In this document: piece after piece, positions 1 to 8,586 of the stretch | Numbering within the stretch: position 1 is the stretch's first letter | Layout: every line of letters begins with the position of its first letter | Assembly: GCA_963676905.2 (NCBI GenBank) | Contig: CAXXVE010000001.1 | Span: 1,364,001 to 1,428,000, forward strand | From: Oceanispirochaeta sp963676905 | Lineage (GTDB): Bacteria > Spirochaetota > Spirochaetia > DSM-2461 | Length of the DNA: 64,000 nt | Direction of reading: 5' to 3' | Translations under genes and position numbers: made by a program | The notes under the pieces: generated by a model | The model's database searches: none | What the model was told of the DNA's origin: nothing | The model's input: the letters and a program-made list of their open reading frames with translations, nothing else

Positions 1-1070
1 TCTGGAACCAGGAAAGCCTGAGGCAGGGGAAGAAACCCCACTGGAACTATATCGACGGTTGTATGATGACAGCACTGATGCGGCTCTACGACTCCTCGGG
101 GGACAGGAAGTATCTTGACTTCTGTGATGCCTTTATCGATCACTATATCTCTGAGGATGGCTCCATTCTGGGCTTTAAAGAGGCTGACTACAATCTGGAT
201 AATATCAAGGAGGGCACCGTCCTCTTCCGGCTCTATGATCTGACTGGAAAAGTGAAGTACCGCCGCGCCATGGACCTCCTCTATGCCCAGCTGCAGAACC
301 AACCCCGGACAAAGGAGGGGAATTTCTGGCATAAACAGATCTACCCCGAACAGGTCTGGCTGGACGGCCTCTATATGGGGCAGCCCTTCTATATGGAGTA
401 TGAGAAGCGCTTCAACGGAAAGAAAAACTACGGTGATATACTGGCCCAGTTCCGTAATGTATACGAACTGATCCGGGACAGAGATACTGGACTTTACAAG
501 CACGCCTACGACTCATCAGGGCAGATGTACTGGTGTGATCCGGAGACAGGTCTCTCCCCCCACTACTGGCTCAGGGCCCTGGGGTGGTATGTGATGGCAC
601 TCGTGGATATTCTGGAGCTTCTGGATGAGGAAGAGGACAGCGGGTTCTACTCATTGATAAGAAAGGCATTTGCCGAGCTAGTTGATTCACTGCTGAAGTA
701 CCAGCAGGATGACGGCATGTGGTACCAGATTGTGGACCGTCCTCAGGCTGATCAGAACTACCCGGAGACAAGCGGCTCCTCCATCATATGCTACGCCCTT
801 CTGAAGGCCGTGAGTCTGGGGATTCTTCCCGCCCGCTACGCCGACGCCGGACGCCGGGGCTTTTCCGGAATCTGCGAGAAGTACCTGTACAGGGACAGTT
901 CGGGAGAGCTCTGCCTGGGGGGAACCTGTCTTGTGGCGGGCCTCGGCGGTGCTCAGAGGCGGGACGGAAGCTATGAGTACTATATGTCAGAGCCTGTTGT
1001 GGAAAATGAAGCCAAGGGGATGGCCCCCTTTCTGCTTGCCTACATCTATCTGAAAGAACTGGACTTATAA
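1..1070 (+). CDS. GH105-type unsaturated rhamnogalacturonyl/glucuronyl hydrolase, 5' end outside window
   Basis: The reading frame is open from the left edge of the window (first full codon at base 3), so the N-terminus is missing; an internal ATG at 63 is not the real start. The visible ~355 residues show the (alpha/alpha)6-barrel pattern of YteR/YkrB-like GH105/GH88 enzymes: HWNYIDGCMM near the beginning, then QVWLDGLYMGQPFYMEY, whose Asp matches the family's general acid/base, and later HYWLRALGWYVMAL. These enzymes hydrate and cleave the unsaturated uronic sugar left by polysaccharide lyases; cytoplasmic location is usual. The adjacent acetyl-esterase-like domain and AraC regulator fit pectin or a related polyuronide. 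Family assignment is firm, substrate is inferred. Confidence 0.87.
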   Translation, partial: WNQESLRQGKKPHWNYIDGCMMTALMRLYDSSGDRKYLDFCDAFIDHYISEDGSILGFKEADYNLDNIKEGTVLFRLYDLTGKVKYRRAMDLLYAQLQNQPRTKEGNFWHKQIYPEQVWLDGLYMGQPFYMEYEKRFNGKKNYGDILAQFRNVYELIRDRDTGLYKHAYDSSGQMYWCDPETGLSPHYWLRALGWYVMALVDILELLDEEEDSGFYSLIRKAFAELVDSLLKYQQDDGMWYQIVDRPQADQNYPETSGSSIICYALLKAVSLGILPARYADAGRRGFSGICEKYLYRDSSGELCLGGTCLVAGLGGAQRRDGSYEYYMSEPVVENEAKGMAPFLLAYIYLKELDL

Positions 1071-1158
1071 ATCTTTTTCTCCTGTTGACGGGAGAGGCAG
1101 TCTCCCGGCAGACCGGCCAGAGCCGTACAGGCGGACTGCTCCTCTCCCCGCAACCGGA

Positions 1159-3549
1159 TCAAACCCTTGTGTTTCTCCACTTTCCTCTTGAAAAGTAGAT
1201 ATAGAAGAGGAGGAGCATAAGGTACTTTTCCAGCGCCGCCGCAATCCATGCGCCGTTCAGCCCCATCCCGACTCCCTTTATCAGAAGGAATACAAGAGGC
1301 AGTCTTACAAGCAGCAGCCCGCTGACTGTAATGATCAGAACCCGCTTTGCATCACCTGCCCCCTTAAGGGACCCGCTGTAGACGAGCAGGCTGTTTTGCG
1401 CAGGGTTTATTACAGCCAGGGTGATCAGCACTGGAACCAACAGATTTATTACTTCCGCATCCGATGTAAAGATCCGTGCCAGCTCATATCCCTTTAAAAG
1501 AAAGAGGACACTCACCCCAAGGCTGATGGCCACGGCAAGGGTAAACAGGGTTTTTACATAGGCCTCAGCCCTCTCCGCTTTCTCCGCTCCCAGGTAGCGC
1601 CCTGTGAAGGATGTGGATGCCATCCCCAGGGCATGGCCGAAGTTGGTGGAGAGGTTGGAGATGCTTAAAAGGACCTGATGGGCAGCAAAGGAAGCCGTAC
1701 CAAGCTGGGCTATGGTTCTTGTATAAAGGAAGAACCCGAAACGGAGGATCAGCTGCTCAATCGCCGAGATCATGCCGATGCGGCCGATGCGGAGGATTAT
1801 CTCCCTCTCCAGCCTCAGGTCTATCTCTTTCACACTGATCCTTATAGGCAGGGGAGTGAGAAAGAGGGTCAGCAGTGCAAGAACCGCCGACACCAGTTTG
1901 GCCGTTGTGGCGGCCAGGGCCGCACCGGTGACCCCCAGAGGGGGGAATCCGAAACGCCCGAAGATCAGGACAAACCCTGCCCCCAGATTGATAAGGTTCG
2001 CCATAATATTGATGATCATGGGTGAGCGGGAGTCGCCGGCGCCTCTCAGCAGAGACGATACGGCCAGGGGGATGACCTGAAAGAGGGTGCCCGCTGCCAT
2101 AAACTTAAGGTAGACCGTCGCCTCGGGAATCACATCCGCCTCTCCGCCCATGGCGGTGACAATGCCCTCTGCAAAGAAAAATGAAGGTACAGATATCCCC
2201 AGGGCCATCAGGGATGTGAGGCTCAGGGTCTGGAAGATTACCTTCTGTGCCGTGCTGTAGTCTCCGGCTCCTGTCGAGCGGGAGATCAGGGCGGTGGCTC
2301 CGATATTGAAGGAGACAAAGAGGGCTATTATCATATTTACAGGCTGAACTGAGAGGCCCACGGCGGACATGGCTCCCGCTCCCAGACGTCCCACCATGGC
2401 CAGATTGGCTACGGAGATGAGGGAGAAGAGCACAAGCTCCATAAGACAGGGGACGGTGAAGGCGCCGATCTCAGAGAGGGCCCTGGCGTCGATAATCCTT
2501 TCAGCCTTTTTCCGGCCATTGTTACCTGTTTGTTTACTGTGCTTTTCAAGAAAGGGGAATATTGATGCGCCGTCAAACCTGTGGGCCCCTTCAAACTCGG
2601 CATACTCAAGTAGGCCGGAAGAGCCGGATTCTTTATAGGCTGCTTTGACCTTCTCGATAAGCTCCCTCGGCCCCTCAACTCCCCGTCTGCCGTTCAGGGG
2701 GTCCTCTCTTCCCTTTTCAATGATAAGGGGGCGGGGAGCTATCAGTGAGGCAACGTCCCCAAGGTCGAAACGGCTGTTGAAGCCTGGAATAAAGTTGCAC
2801 CCGCAGAGATTGGAGTGGAGATGGCAATCTTCGTATTTATAAAAGTATCCGCTTACTGCGGCGGCTTTAATCCGTGTATCCACAGCTCCAAGGAGGAGGG
2901 CCTGCATTCCGCCTCCTGAAAAGCCGCATACAGAGAGGTCCCCTGCCAGACGGCGGGATTCAAGGAGGTCTGTCAGAGCCATGAGGTCCCGTACCCATGC
3001 CCCTGCAAGGCTTGTTCCCAGGGAGATCAGGGCAAAATTCAGGTCGTTGCAGGAACTGGAACGGAGGGTGTCTATATCACAGCCCTCCCTGAGGCGCCTG
3101 TCTCCGGAGCCTCTTGCATCCGGGGCGGCGACAAGATATCCCCGTCTGACAAACTGAAGCCCCAGGTCGTGTCTGTATCTGGCTCTTTCTTCAGACATCC
3201 CGGGATGGCGGTCAATGCCGCAGACCCCATAGCGGCCGTCGCTGCCGTGGCCGTGGGGAATAATAACCGTTTTCATATTCTCCGGAAGAGCGCCCCATGA
3301 GAAACGCTCCATCCTGACAGAGGAGGGAACCATCAGGAAAAAGGGGATCTCCACTCCCGGTTCACTCTCCAGACGAAGGTCTGCCAGGCGGTACTCTCCC
3401 CTGTCGATGTCACTGACAATGCGGCAGTTTCCCTCTGCCTCTGTAAACTGAGAGAGCCCGAGGACCTCGCCGAGGGTCTCTCTGTTTTTTATCGAGTCTG
3501 ATCTTTTCTCTGCCCTGTCCTTCAGAAAGGAGGGTGCTATATTGTCCAT
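1159..3549 (-). CDS. Fusion ORF: alpha/beta-hydrolase (acetyl-esterase-like) joined to MATE efflux transporter
   Basis: One uninterrupted frame of about 796 residues. Residues ~1-340 are an alpha/beta hydrolase of the acetyl-xylan-esterase/Abhydrolase_7 kind: oxyanion segment IIPHGHG, nucleophile elbow CGFSGGG (Ser ~211), acidic residue near 283 and EGAHRFD (His ~323). After a short basic linker (KQTGNNGRKKAERI), residues ~355-796 are a complete 12-helix MATE/NorM-type transporter starting IGAFTVPCLMELVLFSL and containing the second-half repeat. The ATG at 3549 is preferred over the upstream GTG because an AAAGGTGG ribosome site precedes it. I know of no standard esterase-MATE fusion; it could be a real fusion, loss of a stop codon between two genes, or an assembly error. 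Divergent from the AraC gene, with the GH105 gene convergent. Confidence 0.8.
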   Translation of the reverse strand: MDNIAPSFLKDRAEKRSDSIKNRETLGEVLGLSQFTEAEGNCRIVSDIDRGEYRLADLRLESEPGVEIPFFLMVPSSVRMERFSWGALPENMKTVIIPHGHGSDGRYGVCGIDRHPGMSEERARYRHDLGLQFVRRGYLVAAPDARGSGDRRLREGCDIDTLRSSSCNDLNFALISLGTSLAGAWVRDLMALTDLLESRRLAGDLSVCGFSGGGMQALLLGAVDTRIKAAAVSGYFYKYEDCHLHSNLCGCNFIPGFNSRFDLGDVASLIAPRPLIIEKGREDPLNGRRGVEGPRELIEKVKAAYKESGSSGLLEYAEFEGAHRFDGASIFPFLEKHSKQTGNNGRKKAERIIDARALSEIGAFTVPCLMELVLFSLISVANLAMVGRLGAGAMSAVGLSVQPVNMIIALFVSFNIGATALISRSTGAGDYSTAQKVIFQTLSLTSLMALGISVPSFFFAEGIVTAMGGEADVIPEATVYLKFMAAGTLFQVIPLAVSSLLRGAGDSRSPMIINIMANLINLGAGFVLIFGRFGFPPLGVTGAALAATTAKLVSAVLALLTLFLTPLPIRISVKEIDLRLEREIILRIGRIGMISAIEQLILRFGFFLYTRTIAQLGTASFAAHQVLLSISNLSTNFGHALGMASTSFTGRYLGAEKAERAEAYVKTLFTLAVAISLGVSVLFLLKGYELARIFTSDAEVINLLVPVLITLAVINPAQNSLLVYSGSLKGAGDAKRVLIITVSGLLLVRLPLVFLLIKGVGMGLNGAWIAAALEKYLMLLLFYIYFSRGKWRNTRV

Positions 3550-3703
3550 AATATCCACCTTTTAACGGACCTGTTTATACAGGAACGATCCGGATGCGGT
3601 TGCTGTGGTTCCGGGAGTGCAGTCCCAAAAACAAATCTTTTCCCATTTTTCCGTGCTTCTATCCGTTTTTATACCATGAGAGGGATGATCCGGCTTTGCA
3701 TGA

Positions 3704-4528
3704 GTGACCATTCTATTTGACCGAATCGCTCATTTGGATCTATCCTTGGTTATGCTCTATCACTGCGCCTACGGCAAACGGAACTACTTCAGGAAACCTG
3801 TGCGAATCTTTAGAAGACCCTACTGGGAGTTTCAGGTTTTTCTTCACACTCCGGGCTGTCCCGCCTTTCCGGGGAATACAGCGGCGGTGAAGGGGGATAA
3901 TTTCTTTATCATCGGTCCGGGGTGTTCTCATGGTTGGAGGGACAGGAGTGACAGGGAGTGTGAGATCGGAGTGTTTCACTTCAAGGATATCCCCTTTTCT
4001 CTGAAGGGCGTGGTGGAACGGGACTCCTGGGTCTCTTGCCGTCTGGATGACTCTCTTATCAGAGCGATCATTGACCAGGCCTGCGAGGTCGCCCCCGAAG
4101 TGAAGTCTCCACAGACCCACAGCCTTGTCCATTTTCAATACTGCCAGATCTGGCTGACCCGGATATTTCTGGACAGCAGAGAGAAAGACCGCCCTTCCGT
4201 CGGCAGGGAGGAGCATATTGTTGATGCCGCCATCGCCTGGTATTCGGTACATATGGATGAGGCCGCGGGGGTCAAGGAGTGCAGCAGCGATATGGGCTAC
4301 AGCGTCAGCCATCTCAGGAGGCTGTTTGTTAAAATCAGGGGACACTCTCCGGCCCGGGAATTCCTTGAAATGAGGATGAACCGCGGTGCGGAGCTCCTCT
4401 CCGAGGGGGGGAGTATACTGGAAACGGCCCTTGCCTGCGGTTATGAGAGCCACAGCAGTTTTACAAGGGCTTTTACAGCCTGGTTCGGAAAGAGCCCCCG
4501 TTCCTACCGCGATCCGGGTGATATGTGA
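3704..4528 (+). CDS. AraC-family transcriptional regulator
   Basis: About 274 residues. The C-terminal ~100 residues form the two helix-turn-helix units of AraC/XylS regulators, with YSVSHLRRLFVKIRGHSPARE and the hallmark YESHSSFTRAFTAWFGKSPRSYR. The N-terminal half is a cupin-like ligand domain (paired glycines, HTPGCPAF, GDNFFIIGPGCSHGW). The frame opens with GTG at 3704 just after a stop codon; ATG at 3752 is an alternative and no clear ribosome site decides between them. Divergent position next to the esterase-MATE ORF and the GH105 gene suggests it regulates that polyuronide locus (inference). Confidence 0.86.
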   Translation: MTILFDRIAHLDLSLVMLYHCAYGKRNYFRKPVRIFRRPYWEFQVFLHTPGCPAFPGNTAAVKGDNFFIIGPGCSHGWRDRSDRECEIGVFHFKDIPFSLKGVVERDSWVSCRLDDSLIRAIIDQACEVAPEVKSPQTHSLVHFQYCQIWLTRIFLDSREKDRPSVGREEHIVDAAIAWYSVHMDEAAGVKECSSDMGYSVSHLRRLFVKIRGHSPAREFLEMRMNRGAELLSEGGSILETALACGYESHSSFTRAFTAWFGKSPRSYRDPGDM

Positions 4529-4629
4529 AGGGTTTCTGCATCTTCTGTAGAGCCTTGGTTAAGGCCGGCGCATATAAGTTGACAGAGGTCTTTTGATCAG
4601 TTAACACTTCCCCTCCAGGAAGGACTGAT

Positions 4630-6072
4630 ATGCTTTCACATTTGGAATATTTGATAATAATATCCTACTACCTCTATGTTTTAGGCGCGACTGTCTATCT
4701 GATTCTGGATAACAGGGATCCCGCGGCCACCCTGGGCTGGGTACTGCTGATTACCTTCGTTCCGGTTGCAGGATTCATAGTCTATCTTTTTACAGGCAAG
4801 AACAGCCGTATCCACAGGAAGCAGCTGAAGGCCTATCAGATTCCCGTAGAGGACTTTATAAGAAAGCACCATGCAGACTCGGCAGAGGAGCATCTTCTGG
4901 GGATGGAGAGTGTCGCGGCTACAGATCCGACGGGGGCAAAGAGCCGGCTTTCAAAGATCCTCTATACATCATCCGGTGCACAGATAAGCATGAACAGCAG
5001 CGTTGAAATTCTTTTCAGGGGTGAAGATAAATTCTCCTCCCTGCTGCGGGATATCAGAAATGCAGGGGAGTCCATACATCTTGCCTACTACATCTGGTCG
5101 AAGGACCCCGTAACTGAAATGATCCGGGAAGCCCTCTTTGAAAAGGCCGCTCAGGGTGTGGAGGTCAGAATCCTTGTGGACGACTTCGGCCGTTTCGGTA
5201 TGGGAGAACGGACCAAGAGGTTCTACAGGAAGAACGGAGTCCGTGTTCACAGCTACGCCCGCTTTCTCTCACCGGCGAAGTTTCACTTTGTCAGCTACAG
5301 AAACCACCGGAAGATCGCCGTGATCGACAGCAGGATCGGCTATACCGGCGGAATGAACATGTCTGAAAAGTATACAAGTGTCTGGCGTGACATCCATATG
5401 AGACTCAGGGGGCAGGCTGCCGTAACACTGCAGAAGATCTTTCTTGTGGAGTGGCTCAATACTACGGGAGAGGAACTCTCATTCAATAAATACTGTCCGC
5501 CTCTGGAGGAGGTCTACGGCAGAAAATACCTGCAGATCGTCACCTCCGGCCCCATCTCCCGGTGGCATGGAGTCAAAAAGATGTTTTTTGAGATGATAAG
5601 CAGTGCCCCCAGAAGCATCAGAATCCAGACACCCTTCTTTATTCCGGATCAGTGTCTGCAGGATGCCCTTGAAAACGCCGCTCAGGGGGGTGTCGAGGTG
5701 GATATTATGATTTCAAGGAAGCTGCTGGACTCACAGGTCCCCAACTGGAGCGCCGACACCTATTTCAGGAGTCTTCTGGAATCGGGATGCCGTATCCACC
5801 ACTATGAAAAGAGCCTCCTCCACGCCAAGACCATTACTGTGGACGGAGACTACGGAGCCATCGGTACCGCAAACTTTGATGTGAGAAGTTTTGTTCTCAA
5901 TTATGAGCTGATGAGTGTCTACTACGACAAAGAGATGGCACAGAAGATGGAGGCCTCTTTCGCCGGAGATCTGGAGCACTGCCACTCCCTGACTCTAAAG
6001 GAGCATAACTCCCAGAGCATCTGGATACGCTTCAGGAATTCTGTGGCCCGCCTGTTCTCTCCCCTTATGTGA
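4630..6072 (+). CDS. cls: Cardiolipin synthase, phospholipase D type
   Basis: 480 residues, the usual length of bacterial ClsA-like enzymes. Two N-terminal membrane helices (residues ~8-60, PLD nuclease N-terminal domain) are followed by two phospholipase D domains with HKD motifs: HRKIAVIDSRIGYTGG (His226) and HAKTITVDGDYGAIGTANFD (His398). The enzyme condenses two phosphatidylglycerols, or PG with another phospholipid, to cardiolipin at the inner membrane. AGGAAGGACTGAT precedes the ATG. It is a single gene ending 2 bases before the convergent ohrR stop codon. Confidence 0.93.
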   Translation: MLSHLEYLIIISYYLYVLGATVYLILDNRDPAATLGWVLLITFVPVAGFIVYLFTGKNSRIHRKQLKAYQIPVEDFIRKHHADSAEEHLLGMESVAATDPTGAKSRLSKILYTSSGAQISMNSSVEILFRGEDKFSSLLRDIRNAGESIHLAYYIWSKDPVTEMIREALFEKAAQGVEVRILVDDFGRFGMGERTKRFYRKNGVRVHSYARFLSPAKFHFVSYRNHRKIAVIDSRIGYTGGMNMSEKYTSVWRDIHMRLRGQAAVTLQKIFLVEWLNTTGEELSFNKYCPPLEEVYGRKYLQIVTSGPISRWHGVKKMFFEMISSAPRSIRIQTPFFIPDQCLQDALENAAQGGVEVDIMISRKLLDSQVPNWSADTYFRSLLESGCRIHHYEKSLLHAKTITVDGDYGAIGTANFDVRSFVLNYELMSVYYDKEMAQKMEASFAGDLEHCHSLTLKEHNSQSIWIRFRNSVARLFSPLM

Positions 6073-6074
6073 GG

Positions 6075-6521
6075 CTACTCCTGTCCCGGCATATGCCCGC
6101 GCAGAAGAGTCAAAAGCTCAAGCCCCGAATCTTCGTCGAAGTCCGAGCTGCAAAGAAGATCCCGGGGGACACAGGCCGCCCTGTTTTTCAGTTCCCGGCC
6201 CTCCTGTGTCAGTGCAATGGTCACCTTCCTTTCATCCTCCCTGTTTCTCTTCCTTGATATGTATCCTGTGGACTCGAGCTTCTTTAATAGGGGAGTGAGG
6301 GTTCCTGAGTCCAGGTAGAGGCGCCGGCCCAGTTCCTTTACACTTATATCGTCCCTCTCCCAGAGGGCAAGCATTGTTATGTAGCCTGTGTAGGTCAGGT
6401 TGAGAGGATCGAGAAGGGGCTTGTACTTTTTTATGATCTCCTTGGAGCTTACATAGAGGGCAAAGCATATCTGGTTGTCCAGCTTCAGGATTTCGTCATC
6501 GCTGATATGATCTGTATTCAT
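6075..6521 (-). CDS. ohrR: OhrR-like MarR-family peroxide-sensing repressor
   Basis: About 148 residues. Begins with QICFALYVSSKEI, whose Cys (residue 19) matches the single reactive Cys of 1-Cys OhrR proteins; the winged helix includes VKELGRRLYLDSGTLTPLLKKLE and the DERKVTIALT wing. The ATG at 6521 is preferred over that at 6527 because the GGGG ribosome site directly abuts the upstream one. OhrR represses organic-hydroperoxide defence genes until its Cys is oxidised. Divergent from the glutathione peroxidase gene, with palindromic AT-rich operators between them that closely match the known OhrR site. Confidence 0.9.
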   Translation of the reverse strand: MNTDHISDDEILKLDNQICFALYVSSKEIIKKYKPLLDPLNLTYTGYITMLALWERDDISVKELGRRLYLDSGTLTPLLKKLESTGYISRKRNREDERKVTIALTQEGRELKNRAACVPRDLLCSSDFDEDSGLELLTLLRGHMPGQE

Positions 6522-6547
6522 CGTCATCCCCGGTTATGATCTAAATA

Positions 6548-6593
6548 TACAATTAAATTATGTACAATTAAATTGCCCGGGTCAATTATGTAC
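6548..6593. promoter_or_regulatory. OhrR-type operator, proximal to ohrR
   Basis: TACAATTAAATTA at 6548-6560 is followed by TGTACAATTAAATTG at 6561-6575 and a further TCAATTATGTAC at 6582-6593. The repeated TACAATT/AATTG(T) half-sites match the operator described for Bacillus OhrR. The position between ohrR and the peroxidase gene suggests autoregulation plus control of the divergent gene. Confidence 0.75.
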
Positions 6594-6624
6594 TTGATCA
6601 GAGGGGGAAGTTATGTAAATATAG

Positions 6625-6656
6625 ATTGTGCACAATTAAAAAGCATGCAATTTAAT
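6625..6656. promoter_or_regulatory. OhrR-type operator, proximal to glutathione peroxidase gene
   Basis: A perfect 12-base palindrome ATTGTGCACAAT (6625-6636) followed by AAA and TGCAATTTAAT (6646-6656). It has the same half-site character as the proximal operator and lies directly before the ribosome site of the peroxidase gene, so bound repressor would block its transcription. Confidence 0.65.
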
Positions 6657-6671
6657 CAAAAGAGGTAGATC

Positions 6672-7145
6672 ATGATTTATAATTTCAAGGTAAAAGACGC
6701 AAAGGGCGAGGTTGTTTCTCTCTCGGAATACAGAGGGAAGGTGATGCTCATCGTCAACACAGCCACAGGGTGCGGCTTTACCCCCCAGTATGCAGGGCTT
6801 CAGCAGCTCTACACAGACTACAGAGAGAAGGGACTTGAAATTCTTGATTTCCCCTGCAACCAGTTTGCAAACCAGGCACCAGGAAGTGATGAGGAGATCA
6901 GTAAGTTCTGTGTCGGACGGTTTGCCGTCAGCTTTAAAATCTTTTCCAAGGTGGATGTAAACGGAGAGAAGGAGGAACCCCTCTTCAAATATCTGAAAAG
7001 AGAGAAGTCCGGGCTCATGGGCAGCAAAATCAAATGGAATTTCACAAAATTTCTTGTGGACAGGGACGGCACAGTCCTCAGACGCTACGCTCCCATGGTT
7101 ACTCCTGAAAAGATTCAGAAGGACATTGAAGCCCTTCTGCAGTGA
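6672..7145 (+). CDS. Glutathione peroxidase family, probably thioredoxin-dependent 2-Cys peroxidase
   Basis: 157 residues, the full length of bacterial GPx proteins. Peroxidatic Cys34 lies in NTATGCGFTPQY; the remaining catalytic residues are in FPCNQFANQAPGSDEEI (Gln) and KWNFTKFLVD (Trp, Asn). Cys80 in KFCVGRFAVSFKIFSKV matches the resolving Cys of thioredoxin-dependent GPx enzymes, so thioredoxin rather than glutathione is the likely reductant. No signal peptide, hence cytoplasmic. A good ribosome site (AGAGGTAGATC) precedes the ATG. Divergent partner of ohrR with OhrR boxes upstream, so expected to be induced by organic hydroperoxides. Confidence 0.92.
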   Translation: MIYNFKVKDAKGEVVSLSEYRGKVMLIVNTATGCGFTPQYAGLQQLYTDYREKGLEILDFPCNQFANQAPGSDEEISKFCVGRFAVSFKIFSKVDVNGEKEEPLFKYLKREKSGLMGSKIKWNFTKFLVDRDGTVLRRYAPMVTPEKIQKDIEALLQ

Positions 7146-7245
7146 TGAGGATAAAAACTGTTGCGAATACGCTGTACTGCCTTTAGAATTTGGTACAGGG
7201 AGCCCCTTCAGGGACTGACCAGCTTTTCTTATTCAGGAGGCACAT

Positions 7246-7890
7246 ATGCAGGTTTCTAACAGAATGACCGGAAATCCCATCACCGTATCACCGGATACGC
7301 CCGTTGCGGATGCGAGAGTGAAGATGAAGAGGGAGAATATTCACAGACTTCCCGTGATCGACAAGCACGGTCATCTGATTGGTATCGTAACCGAAAAAGA
7401 TATTCTCTATGCTTCGCCTTCCCCGGCAACCTCCCTTGATGTTTATGAAATTCACAGCCTCATGGGGAAACTTGAAGTTCATGCGGTAATGACAAAGGAT
7501 GTTATAACCGTTGGCCCCGATACCCCCCTTGAGGACGCAGCCAGAATCCTGGCGGACAACAATATCGGAGGCCTTCCTGTTGTGGATAAAGGGCTTTTGA
7601 CTGGCATTATCACCGAATCAGATCTCTTCAGGGTCTTTGTCGAACTCTTCGGCGCCAGAGAGAAGGGAATCCGCCTGACAGTTCTAATGCCCGAGAAGAG
7701 GGGTGAACTGGCCGATTTATCCAAGGCCATAGCCGATGCCGGTGGAGACATCGTCTCCTTTGGTAATATGCTTGGCGAAAACTCTACCAACCGTTATGCC
7801 ATCATCAAGGTCAAGAACCTGACCGAAAAGGAAATTGTAGCTGCTATTCAGCCTTTTACAGAGCGAATAGCGGATATCAGAGAGATCTGA
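7246..7890 (+). CDS. CBS-pair plus ACT domain protein (AcuB-like)
   Basis: 214 residues. Two CBS modules (MTGNPITVSPDTPVADA, then MTKDVITVGPDTPLEDAA with the GLLTGIITESDLFRVF end) are followed from ~residue 140 by an ACT domain (IRLTVLMPEKRGELADLSKAIADAGGDIVSF). Proteins of this shape (AcuB and relatives) are thought to sense adenine nucleotides and perhaps a small ligand. Strong ribosome site (CAGGAGGCACAT). It is monocistronic, with a clear terminator immediately downstream. The regulatory target is unknown. Confidence 0.88.
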   Translation: MQVSNRMTGNPITVSPDTPVADARVKMKRENIHRLPVIDKHGHLIGIVTEKDILYASPSPATSLDVYEIHSLMGKLEVHAVMTKDVITVGPDTPLEDAARILADNNIGGLPVVDKGLLTGIITESDLFRVFVELFGAREKGIRLTVLMPEKRGELADLSKAIADAGGDIVSFGNMLGENSTNRYAIIKVKNLTEKEIVAAIQPFTERIADIREI

Positions 7891-7918
7891 CCCCCCCCGG
7901 GGCAGCCTTTTTCAGCTG

Positions 7919-7955
7919 TCTTCATCCCGGACAGTATCGGGATGAAGATTTTTTT
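7919..7955 (+). terminator. Rho-independent terminator after CBS-ACT gene
   Basis: An 11-bp perfect stem (TCTTCATCCCG at 7919-7929 pairing with CGGGATGAAGA at 7938-7948), an 8-base loop and a run of eight T from 7949. Confidence 0.92.
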
Positions 7956-8129
7956 TATTTTTCCCAAGACCAAAAAGATCTTTAACTGTAATCGCCCATA
8001 TGATCACTATATAGGCATTATTGAAATTGTATCTCTTTTCCGAAAGTACTAGAATGACTGAAGTTTTTACTAAATTTTTACGATTTCCTTCATAAATCCG
8101 ACAGGGAATCCGAATGCAGGAGGTTGAGC

Positions 8130-8582
8130 ATGTATGAAATAGATTCCTATATGGACAGTCAGAGTATATGTTTTTCAAAGAGTATCAGAAAGGAAGCTCT
8201 CCTAGATGAACTTGTAGAGTTGAGCCATAAAAACGGTAAAATCAGCGATCTTGAAGGCTTCAGAAAGGCCATTCAGGACCGGGAGAAGATCATCAGTACC
8301 GGTATCGGTCTGGGGATTGCCGTACCCCACGCCAAGCTGAACGGGATAGAGGAGTTCTTTATCACCGTAGGCCTGCCTGAAAAACCCCTTGAGTGGGAGG
8401 CCATCGACGATGAGCCTGTTTCTTTTGTTTTTATGATCGGCGGTCCGGCTGACAGACAGAATGATTACCTTGGAATCCTCTCCAAACTGGTTCTCTTTTC
8501 CAAGAATGATGCCCGGAGGGCAGCTCTTTTAGGGGCCAAGTCTCCTGAAGAGGTTATCGAACTCTTCGTATCAAAGGACTGA
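8130..8582 (+). CDS. PTS IIA domain protein, fructose/nitrogen-PTS (PtsN) type
   Basis: About 150 residues of the PTS_EIIA_2 fold. The phosphoacceptor His is in GIGLGIAVPHAKLNGIEE; SFVFMIGGPADRQNDYLGILSKL is the conserved second half. The ATG at 8130 is chosen over the in-frame TTG at 8124 because AGGAGG ends at 8123, directly abutting the TTG but correctly spaced (6 bases) from the ATG. It stands alone without IIB/IIC, and is the first gene of an operon with an antiporter and a small protein, so a regulatory role in ion transport, as PtsN has in potassium homeostasis, is more likely than sugar uptake. Confidence 0.86.
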   Translation: MYEIDSYMDSQSICFSKSIRKEALLDELVELSHKNGKISDLEGFRKAIQDREKIISTGIGLGIAVPHAKLNGIEEFFITVGLPEKPLEWEAIDDEPVSFVFMIGGPADRQNDYLGILSKLVLFSKNDARRAALLGAKSPEEVIELFVSKD

Positions 8583-8586
8583 GCCT

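Noticed and set aside
3740..4453. 237-residue open frame antisense to the AraC gene
   Set aside because: The AraC helix-turn-helix is unmistakable on the plus strand; the antisense frame has no recognisable motif and no ribosome site.
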